Of a stretch of DNA of 18,696 nt, positions 6,101-12,987 are shown piece after piece. Position 1 is the stretch's first letter, and each line of letters begins with the position of its first letter. Both the position numbers and the translations under genes were made by a program. The DNA is from Spirochaetaceae bacterium (lineage in GTDB: Bacteria; Spirochaetota; Spirochaetia; DSM-2461): assembly GCA_003246505.1 (NCBI GenBank), contig QKAI01000010.1:1-18696 (forward strand), read 5' to 3'. The notes under the pieces are model-generated. The model was not told the DNA's origin. It did no database searches and saw only the letters and a program-made list of their open reading frames with translations.

Positions 6101-7378
6101 TTATTTGGATATCATCCGCTGGATCAGGTCGGCAACCTGCTTGCCCCCTTCCTTCGTGTCGATCTGACCGAAGGCTACCCTCTGGTAGATCAGGAACAGG
6201 GTGCTGTTGAACTCCGTATCGTTGGGAACGTGGTCCGTCTCCATGGAGGCGTGGTCCTTGGACTTCTCCAGGTAATCGAATACCTTCTGGTCCGTGGCGG
6301 AGCCGGCTCCGGCGGCGCGGGCTGAGGAGGAGGCGGAAGCGCCCCGGTTGCTGCCCAGAATCTTGGCGGCTTCCGGATCGTTGACCAGGAAGTTGATGAA
6401 CTTCACAGTCTCCTCAATGTTCTTGGAATCCTTGTTCACCGTGTAGAACTGGCTGGGAGCCTGCCACAGGGCTTTGGTGGCGGCGGCGCCGGGGAATTCG
6501 AGAAAATTCAGCTCATCCGTGGTGGCGGCCTGATAGCCGCTCAGCTGGTTGGTGAAGAGGAAGGCGATAGCCACCTTGCCCGCAATGAGGGCGGAGGTGT
6601 CCGCGTTGGATTCGGCGAAGCCCGCAGCCACGTCCGGGGGAGGCACGAGACCGTTGTCCCGGTAGTCCTTGAACAGGTCCAGGTACTTCTGGGCGGCGGC
6701 GGCGGTAACGGCGGTGGAATTCGTGTCCCCGTCATAGAGGGGAGTGCCGTTGAACCGGGTCCAGTAGCCGAAGGCGGTGGAGCTGGAAGAGGTGACCCCG
6801 ATATCCTGCATGGGATAGGTCCCGGCGGGAAGCTTGGACTTAAGCAGAACAAGGTAGTTCCTGAACTCGGCGTAGGTCATGGTGAAGGAGGGAAGAGGGA
6901 CGCCGGCTTTCTCGATCATGGTCTTGTTGTAGACCAGGGCGGGCATGGTGACGCCGGTGGAGACGCCCTTCAGCTCCCCGTTGATGGTTCCCGATTCGAT
7001 GGCGCTGTCATCGATGGCGTCCACGTCCAGCAGGGTTCCCGCATAGGCGTTCAGGGAAAGGATGACGTCGGAGTAGTCGTAGATATTGCCGCCCATCTGG
7101 ATGATGTCCGGACCCATGCCGCCGGCGAGCTGGGTGTCCACTTTCACGAAATGGTCCCCCGCGCCTCCGGAAACTTCCGGGTTGATCTTTACCCCGGGAT
7201 TCCGGGACTCGTACAGGTCGATCGCCTTCTGGCTGATCTCGACCCGTTCGCCGCTGCCCCAGTAGGCCCAGCGGATCGTGCCGTCGTTCTCCGCGGCCGG
7301 GGCTGCGGCTTTACCGTTGGCGAAAACGGCGGTGACGAGGGCGATGGCTAATGATGAAATCATAAGGATTTTTTTCAT
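6101..7378 (-). CDS. Sugar ABC transporter substrate-binding protein (CUT1, SBP family 1)
   Basis: A 425-residue extracytoplasmic binding protein. The first 20 residues or so form a signal peptide (MKKILMISSLAIALVTAVFA), cleaved near FANG-KAAAP. There is no lipobox cysteine, so it would be soluble in the periplasm or held by other means. The mature N-terminus IRWAYWGSGER and the later GPDIIQMGG are typical of carbohydrate-binding family 1 proteins, as is the C-terminal helical lobe with FINFLVNDPEAAKILG. It captures a mono- or oligosaccharide for the two permeases encoded just upstream. GGAGGAA lies 7 nt before the ATG, and only 30 nt separate it from the permease stop. Its position before GH43 and a second glycosidase suggests a plant- or host-glycan oligosaccharide as ligand, but the sugar cannot be read from sequence. 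Confidence 0.92.
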   Translation of the reverse strand: MKKILMISSLAIALVTAVFANGKAAAPAAENDGTIRWAYWGSGERVEISQKAIDLYESRNPGVKINPEVSGGAGDHFVKVDTQLAGGMGPDIIQMGGNIYDYSDVILSLNAYAGTLLDVDAIDDSAIESGTINGELKGVSTGVTMPALVYNKTMIEKAGVPLPSFTMTYAEFRNYLVLLKSKLPAGTYPMQDIGVTSSSSTAFGYWTRFNGTPLYDGDTNSTAVTAAAAQKYLDLFKDYRDNGLVPPPDVAAGFAESNADTSALIAGKVAIAFLFTNQLSGYQAATTDELNFLEFPGAAATKALWQAPSQFYTVNKDSKNIEETVKFINFLVNDPEAAKILGSNRGASASSSARAAGAGSATDQKVFDYLEKSKDHASMETDHVPNDTEFNSTLFLIYQRVAFGQIDTKEGGKQVADLIQRMISK

Positions 7379-7408
7379 TCTATTCCTCCATTATTATAAG
7401 GGGTTAGC

Positions 7409-8257
7409 TTACCCCTTGATTCCGGTGGTGGCGATTCCCTTGACGAAATACTTCTGCAGGGAAAAGAACAGGGCGAATGCCGGTATCAGCGACAGAACGG
7501 ACATGGCGAACATGGGGCCCCAGGAGGACTTTCCCGAGGCGTCCAGAAAGAGGCGCAGCCCCATGGGCACCGTATACATGTTGGGCGACGTCAGGTAGAG
7601 AAGCTGATTAAAGAAGTCGTCCCAGGTCCACAGAAAGGAAAAGAGCACCGTGGAGATGACCGCCGGCGTGGTCAGGGGCATGATGATCCGGGCGAAAATG
7701 CCGAATTTGGTGCACCCGTCCAGATAGGCCGATTCGTCCAGGTCCTTCGGCAGCCCCCGTATGAACTGCACGAGCAGGAAGATGAAGAAGGCGTCGGTGG
7801 CGAAGAACTTGGGCACCACGATAGGCAGGAAGGTGTTGATCCAGCCGAAGGAGCGGAACATGATGTACCGGGGGATTGTGGTCACGTGGGCGGGGAGCAT
7901 GAGGGTCAGCATCATGACGGCGAACCAGATCCTCTTGCCCGAGAAATTCAGCCGGGCGAAGGCGTAGGCCGTGAGGGAGCAGAACATCACGTTCCCCAGG
8001 GCGCTCAGGAGGCAGATGGTGAAGCTGTTCCGGAAGAAGGTCCCGAAGTTCACGATGCCGATTCCCTTCCAGCCCTCGGAGTAGTTGGAGAGGTCCACGG
8101 TGGTGGGGAAAATCCCCGGATCGGTGAAAATCATGTTGCTGGGTTTGAAAGAGGCCCCGATGAGCCACAGGATGGGATAGAGCATGGCGAATCCCAGCAC
8201 CAGGATGAAAACATTCAAAAGGCCGCTTTTTGTCATTTCCTTAGCATTGAGTGTCAT
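7409..8257 (-). CDS. Carbohydrate ABC transporter permease, MalG/UgpE type (CUT1)
   Basis: A 282-residue inner-membrane permease with six predicted hydrophobic helices. The first is LLNVFILVLGFAMLYPILWLIGASF. The cytoplasmic EAA loop, which docks the ATPase, is seen as DLDESAYLDGCTKFGIFARI followed by IMPLTTPAV, and the C-terminus ends in FVKGIATTGIKG. Both are typical of the MalG-like half of CUT1 importers. It forms the channel with the MalF-like partner encoded 3 nt upstream. A GGGGAG site lies in the last codons of that partner, so translation is coupled. No ATP-binding protein is encoded nearby. CUT1 systems often share one MsiK/UgpC-type ATPase encoded elsewhere, which is the likely case here. 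Confidence 0.93.
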   Translation of the reverse strand: MTLNAKEMTKSGLLNVFILVLGFAMLYPILWLIGASFKPSNMIFTDPGIFPTTVDLSNYSEGWKGIGIVNFGTFFRNSFTICLLSALGNVMFCSLTAYAFARLNFSGKRIWFAVMMLTLMLPAHVTTIPRYIMFRSFGWINTFLPIVVPKFFATDAFFIFLLVQFIRGLPKDLDESAYLDGCTKFGIFARIIMPLTTPAVISTVLFSFLWTWDDFFNQLLYLTSPNMYTVPMGLRLFLDASGKSSWGPMFAMSVLSLIPAFALFFSLQKYFVKGIATTGIKG

Positions 8258-8260
8258 GGC

Positions 8261-9172
8261 CTACTCCCCGCTTCCGTAGGTGACCAGATTGCCGGAGACC
8301 TTGAAGGCGAAGGCGGTCAGTACGGCGATGATGAGAAGGAGCACCCAGGCCATGGCCGCGGCGTAGCCCATCTCGGAGAAGCCGAATCCCTTGATGTACA
8401 GGTAGAGGCTGTAGAACATGGTGGAGTCCAGGGGCCCCCCGGAACCGCCGGAGACGATGAAGGCCTGGGTGAAGGACTGGAAGGCGCTCACCATCTGCAT
8501 GACCAGATTGAAGAAGATGATGGGGGACAGCCCGGGCAGGGTGATGGCGAAGAACTGGCGGATTTTCCCCGCCCCGTCCACGCTGGAGGCCTCGTAATAC
8601 TCCTTGGGGATCTGCTGCAGCCCCGCCAGGAAGATGATCATGGGGGACCCGAACTGCCAGACCGCCAGGAGGATGAGAGTCCCCAGGGCGTATTTGGGAT
8701 TGGAAATCCACGCGGGAAGGTCGGTCATGCCGATTTTCATGAGGATGAGGTTCAAAAGCCCGTCCCCCGCGAAGATCCTCCGCCAGAGCACGGCGATGGC
8801 CACGGAGCCGCCCAGCAGGGTGGGGATGTAGTAGAGAGCCCGGTACAGACCGATCAGCTTCAGTTTCTTGTTCATAAGCATGGCCACGACCAGGGCGAAG
8901 ATCAGTTTGAGGGGTACGGAGAGGAAGACGAATTTGAAGGTGACCCCCACGGAATTGAGGAACCGTTCGTCCCCCATGATCGTCTCGCTGCCCCCGAACA
9001 TGGTGATGAAATTCCTCAGTCCCACCCAGGTCGGGGGCTGTCTCAGGCTGTACTGGGTAAAGGCCAGGTACAGGGAGGAGAACATGGGATAGAGGGTTAA
9101 AATGAAGAATCCCAGAAGCCAGGGCGTCAGGAAGGCATAGGAAGTCAGATTTTCCCGTAATTTTTTATTCAT
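8261..9172 (-). CDS. Carbohydrate ABC transporter permease, MalF/UgpA type (CUT1)
   Basis: A permease of about 303 residues with six hydrophobic helices, starting with YAFLTPWLLGFFILTLYPMFSS. The EAA loop reads EYYEASSVDGAGKIRQFFAI then TLPGLSP. This is the partner of the MalG-type permease downstream. I chose ATG 9172 (MNKKLRENL). A GTG three codons upstream (9181) is also open, and neither has a clear ribosome-binding site. It is the first transporter gene after the AraC-type regulator on the same strand, with 117 nt between the two coding regions. I see no convincing -35/-10 pair in that gap, so the operon promoter is either regulator-dependent or upstream of the regulator. Confidence 0.92.
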   Translation of the reverse strand: MNKKLRENLTSYAFLTPWLLGFFILTLYPMFSSLYLAFTQYSLRQPPTWVGLRNFITMFGGSETIMGDERFLNSVGVTFKFVFLSVPLKLIFALVVAMLMNKKLKLIGLYRALYYIPTLLGGSVAIAVLWRRIFAGDGLLNLILMKIGMTDLPAWISNPKYALGTLILLAVWQFGSPMIIFLAGLQQIPKEYYEASSVDGAGKIRQFFAITLPGLSPIIFFNLVMQMVSAFQSFTQAFIVSGGSGGPLDSTMFYSLYLYIKGFGFSEMGYAAAMAWVLLLIIAVLTAFAFKVSGNLVTYGSGE

Positions 9173-9245
9173 AGAAAACACGCTACAATGAATGGGATCA
9201 GAAATCTATGCAGGAACTGCCTTGATTTTTAGCATTTTCGATCAT

Positions 9246-9284
9246 GCCTTTTTTTCAGGCCCCTCCCCTCCCGCCCGGGGCGGG
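9246..9284. other. Two small inverted repeats after the AraC-type gene
   Basis: CCCGCC/GGCGGG (9270-9275 with 9279-9284) lies five nt past the araC-type stop. GCCT/AGGC (9246-9249 with 9257-9260) encloses seven T residues on the plus strand. On the minus strand, the coding direction here, no U-run follows, so neither is a proper terminator. They may form a 3'-end structure or weak barrier before the permease gene. Confidence 0.3.
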
Positions 9285-9288
9285 AACT

Positions 9289-10089
9289 CTATTTTTCGGG
9301 AATGAAAGTCTTCCTGTAAAGGATGGGGGATTTGTCGAAATGCTTGCGGAAAGCCCGGGTGAAGGAACTCTGATTGCTGTAGCCGCACTCCTGGGAGATC
9401 TCGATGATGGACATGGTGCTGTTTTCCAGTAATTCCTTAGCCCTTTCTATGCGGCAGCTCTCAAAGATCTTGCTGGGACGGACGCCCCGGGTTTTATTGA
9501 AAATCCGCCTCAGCTGGCTGACGCTGTACCCCATTTTCTCCGCCGTTTCCTGTATCCCCACCCCCTCGTTCATATGGGAGCAGTACCAGGAGACGGAGGC
9601 GTTCGTGATGTGGGACTGGGCGTCCCAGGGAATGTTCATGAGCCTCTCCCGGCTGTTCTGCAGGAAGCACAGGCTCAGGAGATGGCAGGCGAGGTCGAAC
9701 TCCAGGGGGCTCGTATAGACGGGTGAGAGCACCTGGGGGGCCATCTTTTTCGCCAGGGCGAGGATCTCCTCCAAAGAGTCCCGGTCCAGCCGGGTGGAGA
9801 CCATGGTCTGCCCCTGGAAGATGTTCAGGAGCGTCTCCGGAATCTCGGTAAAATGGAATACGGCGATCTCCGAGACGCTCTCCCCGTCCGAGGTCCACCC
9901 GTGGATGGAGTCGGGGGTGGAGATCCAGAAATTGTGATCCTCCTCCCAACAGGGCTCCGTTCCCATGAGAAGCCGGGGCCGGCTGTGCCCGGAGATGTTG
10001 CACTGGAACTCCCAGTACCCCCGGCTGCCGATGCTTATCGGTTTCTTCCCGTACTCCCTCTCCCCGTAACTGCAATATACCAGAGCCAT
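9289..10089 (-). CDS. AraC/XylS family transcriptional regulator
   Basis: A 266-residue regulator from ATG 10089. The N-terminal part (1-150) is a cupin-like effector domain (SIGSRGYWEFQCNISGH). The C-terminal 100 residues are the double helix-turn-helix of the family, with IQETAEKMGYSVSQLRRIFN and later IIEISQECGYSNQSSFTRAF, followed by RKHFDKSPILYR. It most likely senses a sugar and controls the transporter and glycosidase genes downstream on the same strand. The frame is open up to 10260, but I prefer 10089. AAGGAAGG lies just upstream, similarity to the family starts here, and a longer form would overlap the divergent gene and its promoter. A weak promoter on the minus strand lies near 10120-10146. 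Confidence 0.88.
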   Translation of the reverse strand: MALVYCSYGEREYGKKPISIGSRGYWEFQCNISGHSRPRLLMGTEPCWEEDHNFWISTPDSIHGWTSDGESVSEIAVFHFTEIPETLLNIFQGQTMVSTRLDRDSLEEILALAKKMAPQVLSPVYTSPLEFDLACHLLSLCFLQNSRERLMNIPWDAQSHITNASVSWYCSHMNEGVGIQETAEKMGYSVSQLRRIFNKTRGVRPSKIFESCRIERAKELLENSTMSIIEISQECGYSNQSSFTRAFRKHFDKSPILYRKTFIPEK

Positions 10090-10119
10090 GATGCCTTCCT
10101 TTATCCTTCCCCTGTGCAT

Positions 10120-10146
10120 TTTATAACAATCCGCCCCTTCCGCCAA
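10120..10146 (-). promoter_or_regulatory. Possible promoter of the AraC-type gene
   Basis: On the minus strand TTGGCG (10146-10141) and TATAAA (10125-10120) are separated by 15 nt, shorter than ideal. Transcription would start about 25 nt before the ATG at 10089, leaving room for its ribosome-binding site. Confidence 0.3.
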
Positions 10147-10173
10147 TCCTCCGGGGCCCCCTTTGAGCAGGGC

Positions 10174-10201
10174 TTGATCCTTTGCGCTAATGGTGTACAA
10201 T
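10174..10201 (+). promoter_or_regulatory. Promoter of the Ntn-hydrolase/J-protein operon
   Basis: TTGATC (10174-10179), a 16-base spacer and TACAAT (10196-10201, 5 of 6). The expected start of transcription is about 10208, three nt before the ATG at 10211. The ATG at 10190 lies inside the spacer and so cannot be the start if this promoter is used. Confidence 0.5.
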
Positions 10202-10210
10202 GGAAGGGTC

Positions 10211-11203
10211 ATGAAGCCGGGCGACGGGGAGAGGACGGCAGGGTCCCTCAGAAAAATCAATGACTTCCCCTTTTACGGGGCCCGGTACTACGGGGATTAC
10301 GGCCTGAGGGAGTTCATGGGGGGCGCCCTCAACGGACCGGAGGACGTGGCCCCCTTCTTCGAGGGCCTTCTGAGCCGTCTGGGAAAACCGGCGAAACTGA
10401 CCTTCCCCCCCGGCCCCCCGCCCCGGTTCGGCTGCAGCGCCTTCTACTGCCGCTCCTCCGACGGCCGTCCCCTGGCGGGGAAAAACCTGGACTGGCAGAG
10501 GGCTCCTGTCCTCCTGCTCAAGACCCGCCCCGCCGGCGCCTACGCCTCCCTCACCCTGGTCAACCTGGATTTCTGCGACCTCTTCGGGCTGGGCTCCTTC
10601 GAACACAGCCTCCTCCTCTCCCCCTACGTGCCCCTGGACGGGATGAACGAAAAGGGGCTGGTCGTCTCCATGCTCTCCGTGGAAGGGGGCGCCTCCTATC
10701 CCCGGGAGAGGGGAAAACCGGCGGTGGGGGACTTCAACATCATCCGCTGCATCCTGGACAGCTGCGCCACCGTGGAGGAGGGAATCACCCTGTTCCGCCG
10801 GTACAATCTCATCCAGTCCTCCCCCCTCCCCCTGCACTACCTCCTCGCCGATTCCCGGGAGTCGGCGGTCGTGGAATTCTTCGGCGGGGCGATGCACGTC
10901 CGCATCGGGGAGGACCGAACCTATCTGACCAATTTCCTGACCCTCGATCCGGCGGCCCGGGAAAAGGGGATGGGGGAGTGCCCCCGGTACGGGGAACTGA
11001 TGAGGAGTCTGGAGAGGGGGTTCCCCGTGGAGAGGGAGGAGGCGGAACGGATTCTCCGGCGGGTCTCCCGATTCAGGGAGGATTTCCGCCCCCCCAGCAC
11101 TATCTGGTCCGTCATCTACCGCCCCGACGAGGGGGCGATGGGAATCAAAGTCGGGGAGAACACCCCATGGTACCGGGCCACCCTCAGGGGTGACCGGCCG
11201 TGA
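10211..11203 (+). CDS. Ntn-hydrolase, linear amide C-N hydrolase (choloylglycine hydrolase/C45-like)
   Basis: An N-terminal-nucleophile hydrolase of about 330 residues. Relatives cut linear amide bonds (bile-salt hydrolase, penicillin V acylase) or transfer acyl groups (acyl-coenzyme A:6-aminopenicillanate acyltransferase type). Counting from the upstream Met at 10190, the probable nucleophile is Cys82 in RFGCSAF. It is exposed by removal of about 80 residues, so this looks like a C45-like self-processing precursor rather than a classical bile-salt hydrolase with Cys at position 2. GKNLDW (97-102) and the PLDGMNEKGLVVS segment are family hallmarks. No signal peptide is seen. The start at 10211 is chosen because the 10190 ATG lies between the -35 and -10 boxes. 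Its TGA overlaps the GTG of the J-domain gene by four bases. Substrate unknown. Confidence 0.75.
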   Translation: MKPGDGERTAGSLRKINDFPFYGARYYGDYGLREFMGGALNGPEDVAPFFEGLLSRLGKPAKLTFPPGPPPRFGCSAFYCRSSDGRPLAGKNLDWQRAPVLLLKTRPAGAYASLTLVNLDFCDLFGLGSFEHSLLLSPYVPLDGMNEKGLVVSMLSVEGGASYPRERGKPAVGDFNIIRCILDSCATVEEGITLFRRYNLIQSSPLPLHYLLADSRESAVVEFFGGAMHVRIGEDRTYLTNFLTLDPAAREKGMGECPRYGELMRSLERGFPVEREEAERILRRVSRFREDFRPPSTIWSVIYRPDEGAMGIKVGENTPWYRATLRGDRP

Positions 11204-11721
11204 CGGACAGGGAGATCCTGGGCCTGGGGGAACATTTCACCGGGGAGGAACTCAAAAGGGCCTACCGGAGCCGATGCAAGCAGATCCATCCGGACAGGAA
11301 CGGGGACACCCTGAAGAGCCATCTGGCCATGATCCGACTGAACCGGGCCTACGACAGCCTGCTAGCGGAGGCGATGGTTCCCGCCCCACAGGCCCCCTCA
11401 CCCCCGGCCGATGAGGCCTACCCCCTCTACAGGGAGGGGGTCACCCTCTACCAGGCCATCCACCCCTCCCGGTGGAAGTCGGTGACCCGAAGGGGGCTCT
11501 TCGATCCCTCCGCCGTGGAAACCAGCCCGGAAACCGCGGCCATACTGGAGGATCTTATGGGGAATATGGCCCGGGCCTACCGCTGTTTCTCCCGGGTCGT
11601 CCGGGAGTATCCCCGCTCCCCCTGGGGGGAGGACTCCCTGCGGAAGATAAGAGAGATAGAGAAGATGACCCTGCGCTACGAGAGGATAAGAGATTCTTAT
11701 AAAGGAGTGGGCCCCTCCTAA
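11200..11721 (+). CDS. Small J-domain protein (DnaJ-like co-chaperone)
   Basis: A 173-residue protein with an N-terminal J domain (about 1-60) carrying the HPD motif at 30-32 (IHPDRNGD), which activates the ATPase of a DnaK/Hsp70 partner. The glycine-rich region, zinc-finger and peptide-binding domains of DnaJ are absent, so this is a class-III type J protein whose client is set by the rest of the chain. After a Pro-rich linker (APQAPSPPADEAYP), residues 75-170 form a mostly helical domain I do not recognise, with TPR-like character (LYREGVTLYQAI, ARAYRCFSRVVREYP). The start is GTG 11200, overlapping the upstream TGA (GTGA), so translation is probably coupled to the Ntn-hydrolase. Its stop overlaps the convergent phosphofructokinase stop. 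Confidence 0.82.
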   Translation: MTDREILGLGEHFTGEELKRAYRSRCKQIHPDRNGDTLKSHLAMIRLNRAYDSLLAEAMVPAPQAPSPPADEAYPLYREGVTLYQAIHPSRWKSVTRRGLFDPSAVETSPETAAILEDLMGNMARAYRCFSRVVREYPRSPWGEDSLRKIREIEKMTLRYERIRDSYKGVGPS

Positions 11722-11728
11722 CGGGGCC
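11710..11728. other. GC hairpin spanning the overlapping convergent stop codons
   Basis: GGCCCC (11710-11715) and GGGGCC (11723-11728) form a perfect 6-bp stem. The 7-base loop contains both the TAA of the J-domain gene and the TAG (minus strand) of phosphofructokinase. No T-run follows on the plus strand. It may act as a weak two-way barrier. Confidence 0.4.
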
Positions 11729-12812
11729 GCCCCAGGGAGACGCCCAGGCGGCTGGCCGTCCGGACCAGGCCGTTATCGGGGGTGATGTACTTCTTCTTGC
11801 CCACCACCTCGTCCAGGGGCACGGGGACGATCAGGTTATTCCGTTCCGCCACCATGACCCCGAACTCCCGTCGCAGGATCTGATCCGCCGCCAGGGTTCC
11901 CATGCGGCTGGCCAGAACACGGTCCCGGGCGGTGGGAATCCCCCCCCGCTGCAGATGTCCCAGGGTGGTGATGCGGGTTTCGATCTTCACCCTGTCCTCG
12001 ATGATGCGGGCCAGATCGTGGCTCAGGCTGTCGCAGTAGGCCCGGTCCCGGTCTTTCAGGTCCTTTTTGTCCATGTCCTTGCGCAGGTCCGCCTCTTCCA
12101 GGGAGTGGGCCCCCTCGGCGACGACCACTATGCTGAACCGTTTGTTCCGTCTCTCCCGTTCGATCAGGGCGTCCACCACCCGGTCCAGGGAGAAGGGGAA
12201 TTCGGGGATGAGTATGACGTCGGCTCCCCCGGCGATGCCCGCCCCCATGGCCAGCCACCCCGTGTTATGGCCCATCACGTCCACCAGCATGCACCGGTGG
12301 TGGCTGGAGGCGGTGGTGTGGAGCCGGTCGATCGCGTCGCAGGCGATGGACATGCCCGTATCGTATCCGAAGGTCACATCGGTTCCGAAGACGTCGTTAT
12401 CAATCGTTTTGGGCAGGGTCACGATGTGGGGGATGCCGTTCTGATAGAGCTGGAAGGCGTTCTTATGGGTCCCCCCTCCCCCGATGCAGACCAGGGCATC
12501 CAGGCGCATCTTGTGGTAATTCTCCACCGCGTCCTTCGTCCGGTCCTCGAAACCGCCGTTGCGGTCGGGATACTTATGGGGTTTGAACCGGCTGGTTCCC
12601 AGAATCGTGCCGCCCTCCACGAGCAGCCCCGAAGTCTCCCGGGGCCCCAGCTGCATGGTGCGGTTTTCCACAAGCCCCCGGAATCCGTCCTGAATTCCGA
12701 TAATCTGAACCCCCTCTTCCAGAAGGGGTTTCGCCACGCCGCGTATAGCCGCATTCAGACCGGGGCAGTCACCCCCGGAGGTTAGTATACCGATTCGTCG
12801 TATCTTCGCCAT
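11718..12812 (-). CDS. pfkA: 6-phosphofructokinase (PFK family, GGGGT/PKTIDND variant)
   Basis: A 364-residue glycolytic enzyme phosphorylating fructose 6-phosphate to the 1,6-bisphosphate in the cytoplasm. The N-terminal LTSGGDCPGLNAAIRG binds the phosphoryl donor. The catalytic loop is PKTIDND (134-140, Asp138 the base), and MGHNTGW (180-186) and GGADVILIPEFPF follow. Two donor-site positions are mixed. The usual GGDGT is GGGGT (111-115), which keeps the small residue linked to ATP use but loses the Asp. The Lys of PKTIDND is the residue typical of pyrophosphate-type and group III enzymes. ATP use seems more likely but is not certain. ATG 12812 has no ribosome-binding site, and a good promoter ends 6 nt upstream, implying a leaderless message. 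It is divergent from the HPr-domain gene. Confidence 0.93.
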   Translation of the reverse strand: MAKIRRIGILTSGGDCPGLNAAIRGVAKPLLEEGVQIIGIQDGFRGLVENRTMQLGPRETSGLLVEGGTILGTSRFKPHKYPDRNGGFEDRTKDAVENYHKMRLDALVCIGGGGTHKNAFQLYQNGIPHIVTLPKTIDNDVFGTDVTFGYDTGMSIACDAIDRLHTTASSHHRCMLVDVMGHNTGWLAMGAGIAGGADVILIPEFPFSLDRVVDALIERERRNKRFSIVVVAEGAHSLEEADLRKDMDKKDLKDRDRAYCDSLSHDLARIIEDRVKIETRITTLGHLQRGGIPTARDRVLASRMGTLAADQILRREFGVMVAERNNLIVPVPLDEVVGKKKYITPDNGLVRTASRLGVSLGRPR

Positions 12813-12818
12813 GATTTC

Positions 12819-12847
12819 ATTTTAATATAAAGCTCACTCCGTAACAA
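12819..12847 (-). promoter_or_regulatory. Promoter of phosphofructokinase, predicted leaderless
   Basis: On the minus strand TTGTTA (12847-12842), a 17-base spacer and TAAAAT (12824-12819, 5 of 6). Six bases separate the -10 from the ATG, so the predicted start of transcription is the A of the ATG itself. No Shine-Dalgarno sequence lies between them. Confidence 0.55.
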
Positions 12848-12896
12848 CCGGAGCGGGAGAGAAAGTTTCCGGGCCCCCTTTTTTTTTCCTTACCCC

Positions 12897-12925
12897 TTGA
12901 ATCTTCTTTCGTGAATGACTATATT
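12897..12925 (+). promoter_or_regulatory. Promoter of the HPr-domain gene
   Basis: TTGAAT (12897-12902), a 17-base spacer and TATATT (12920-12925, 5 of 6). Transcription would start near 12932, giving an untranslated leader of about 56 nt that includes AGGAG at 12971-12975. Confidence 0.5.
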
Positions 12926-12987
12926 TCACCTTAGAATGGAGTAAATTAGCCTTATTGGATCTATGAAGACAGGAGCCGGAAAATCCC

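Noticed and set aside
9246..9260. Terminator after the AraC-type gene
   Set aside because: The T-run lies on the plus strand and in the loop of a 4-bp stem; in the coding direction it is an A-run, so it cannot end that transcript.
9289..10260. AraC-type gene starting at 10260
   Set aside because: The extra 57 residues match nothing in the family and overlap the divergent gene and its promoter, and ATG 10089 has a good ribosome-binding site.
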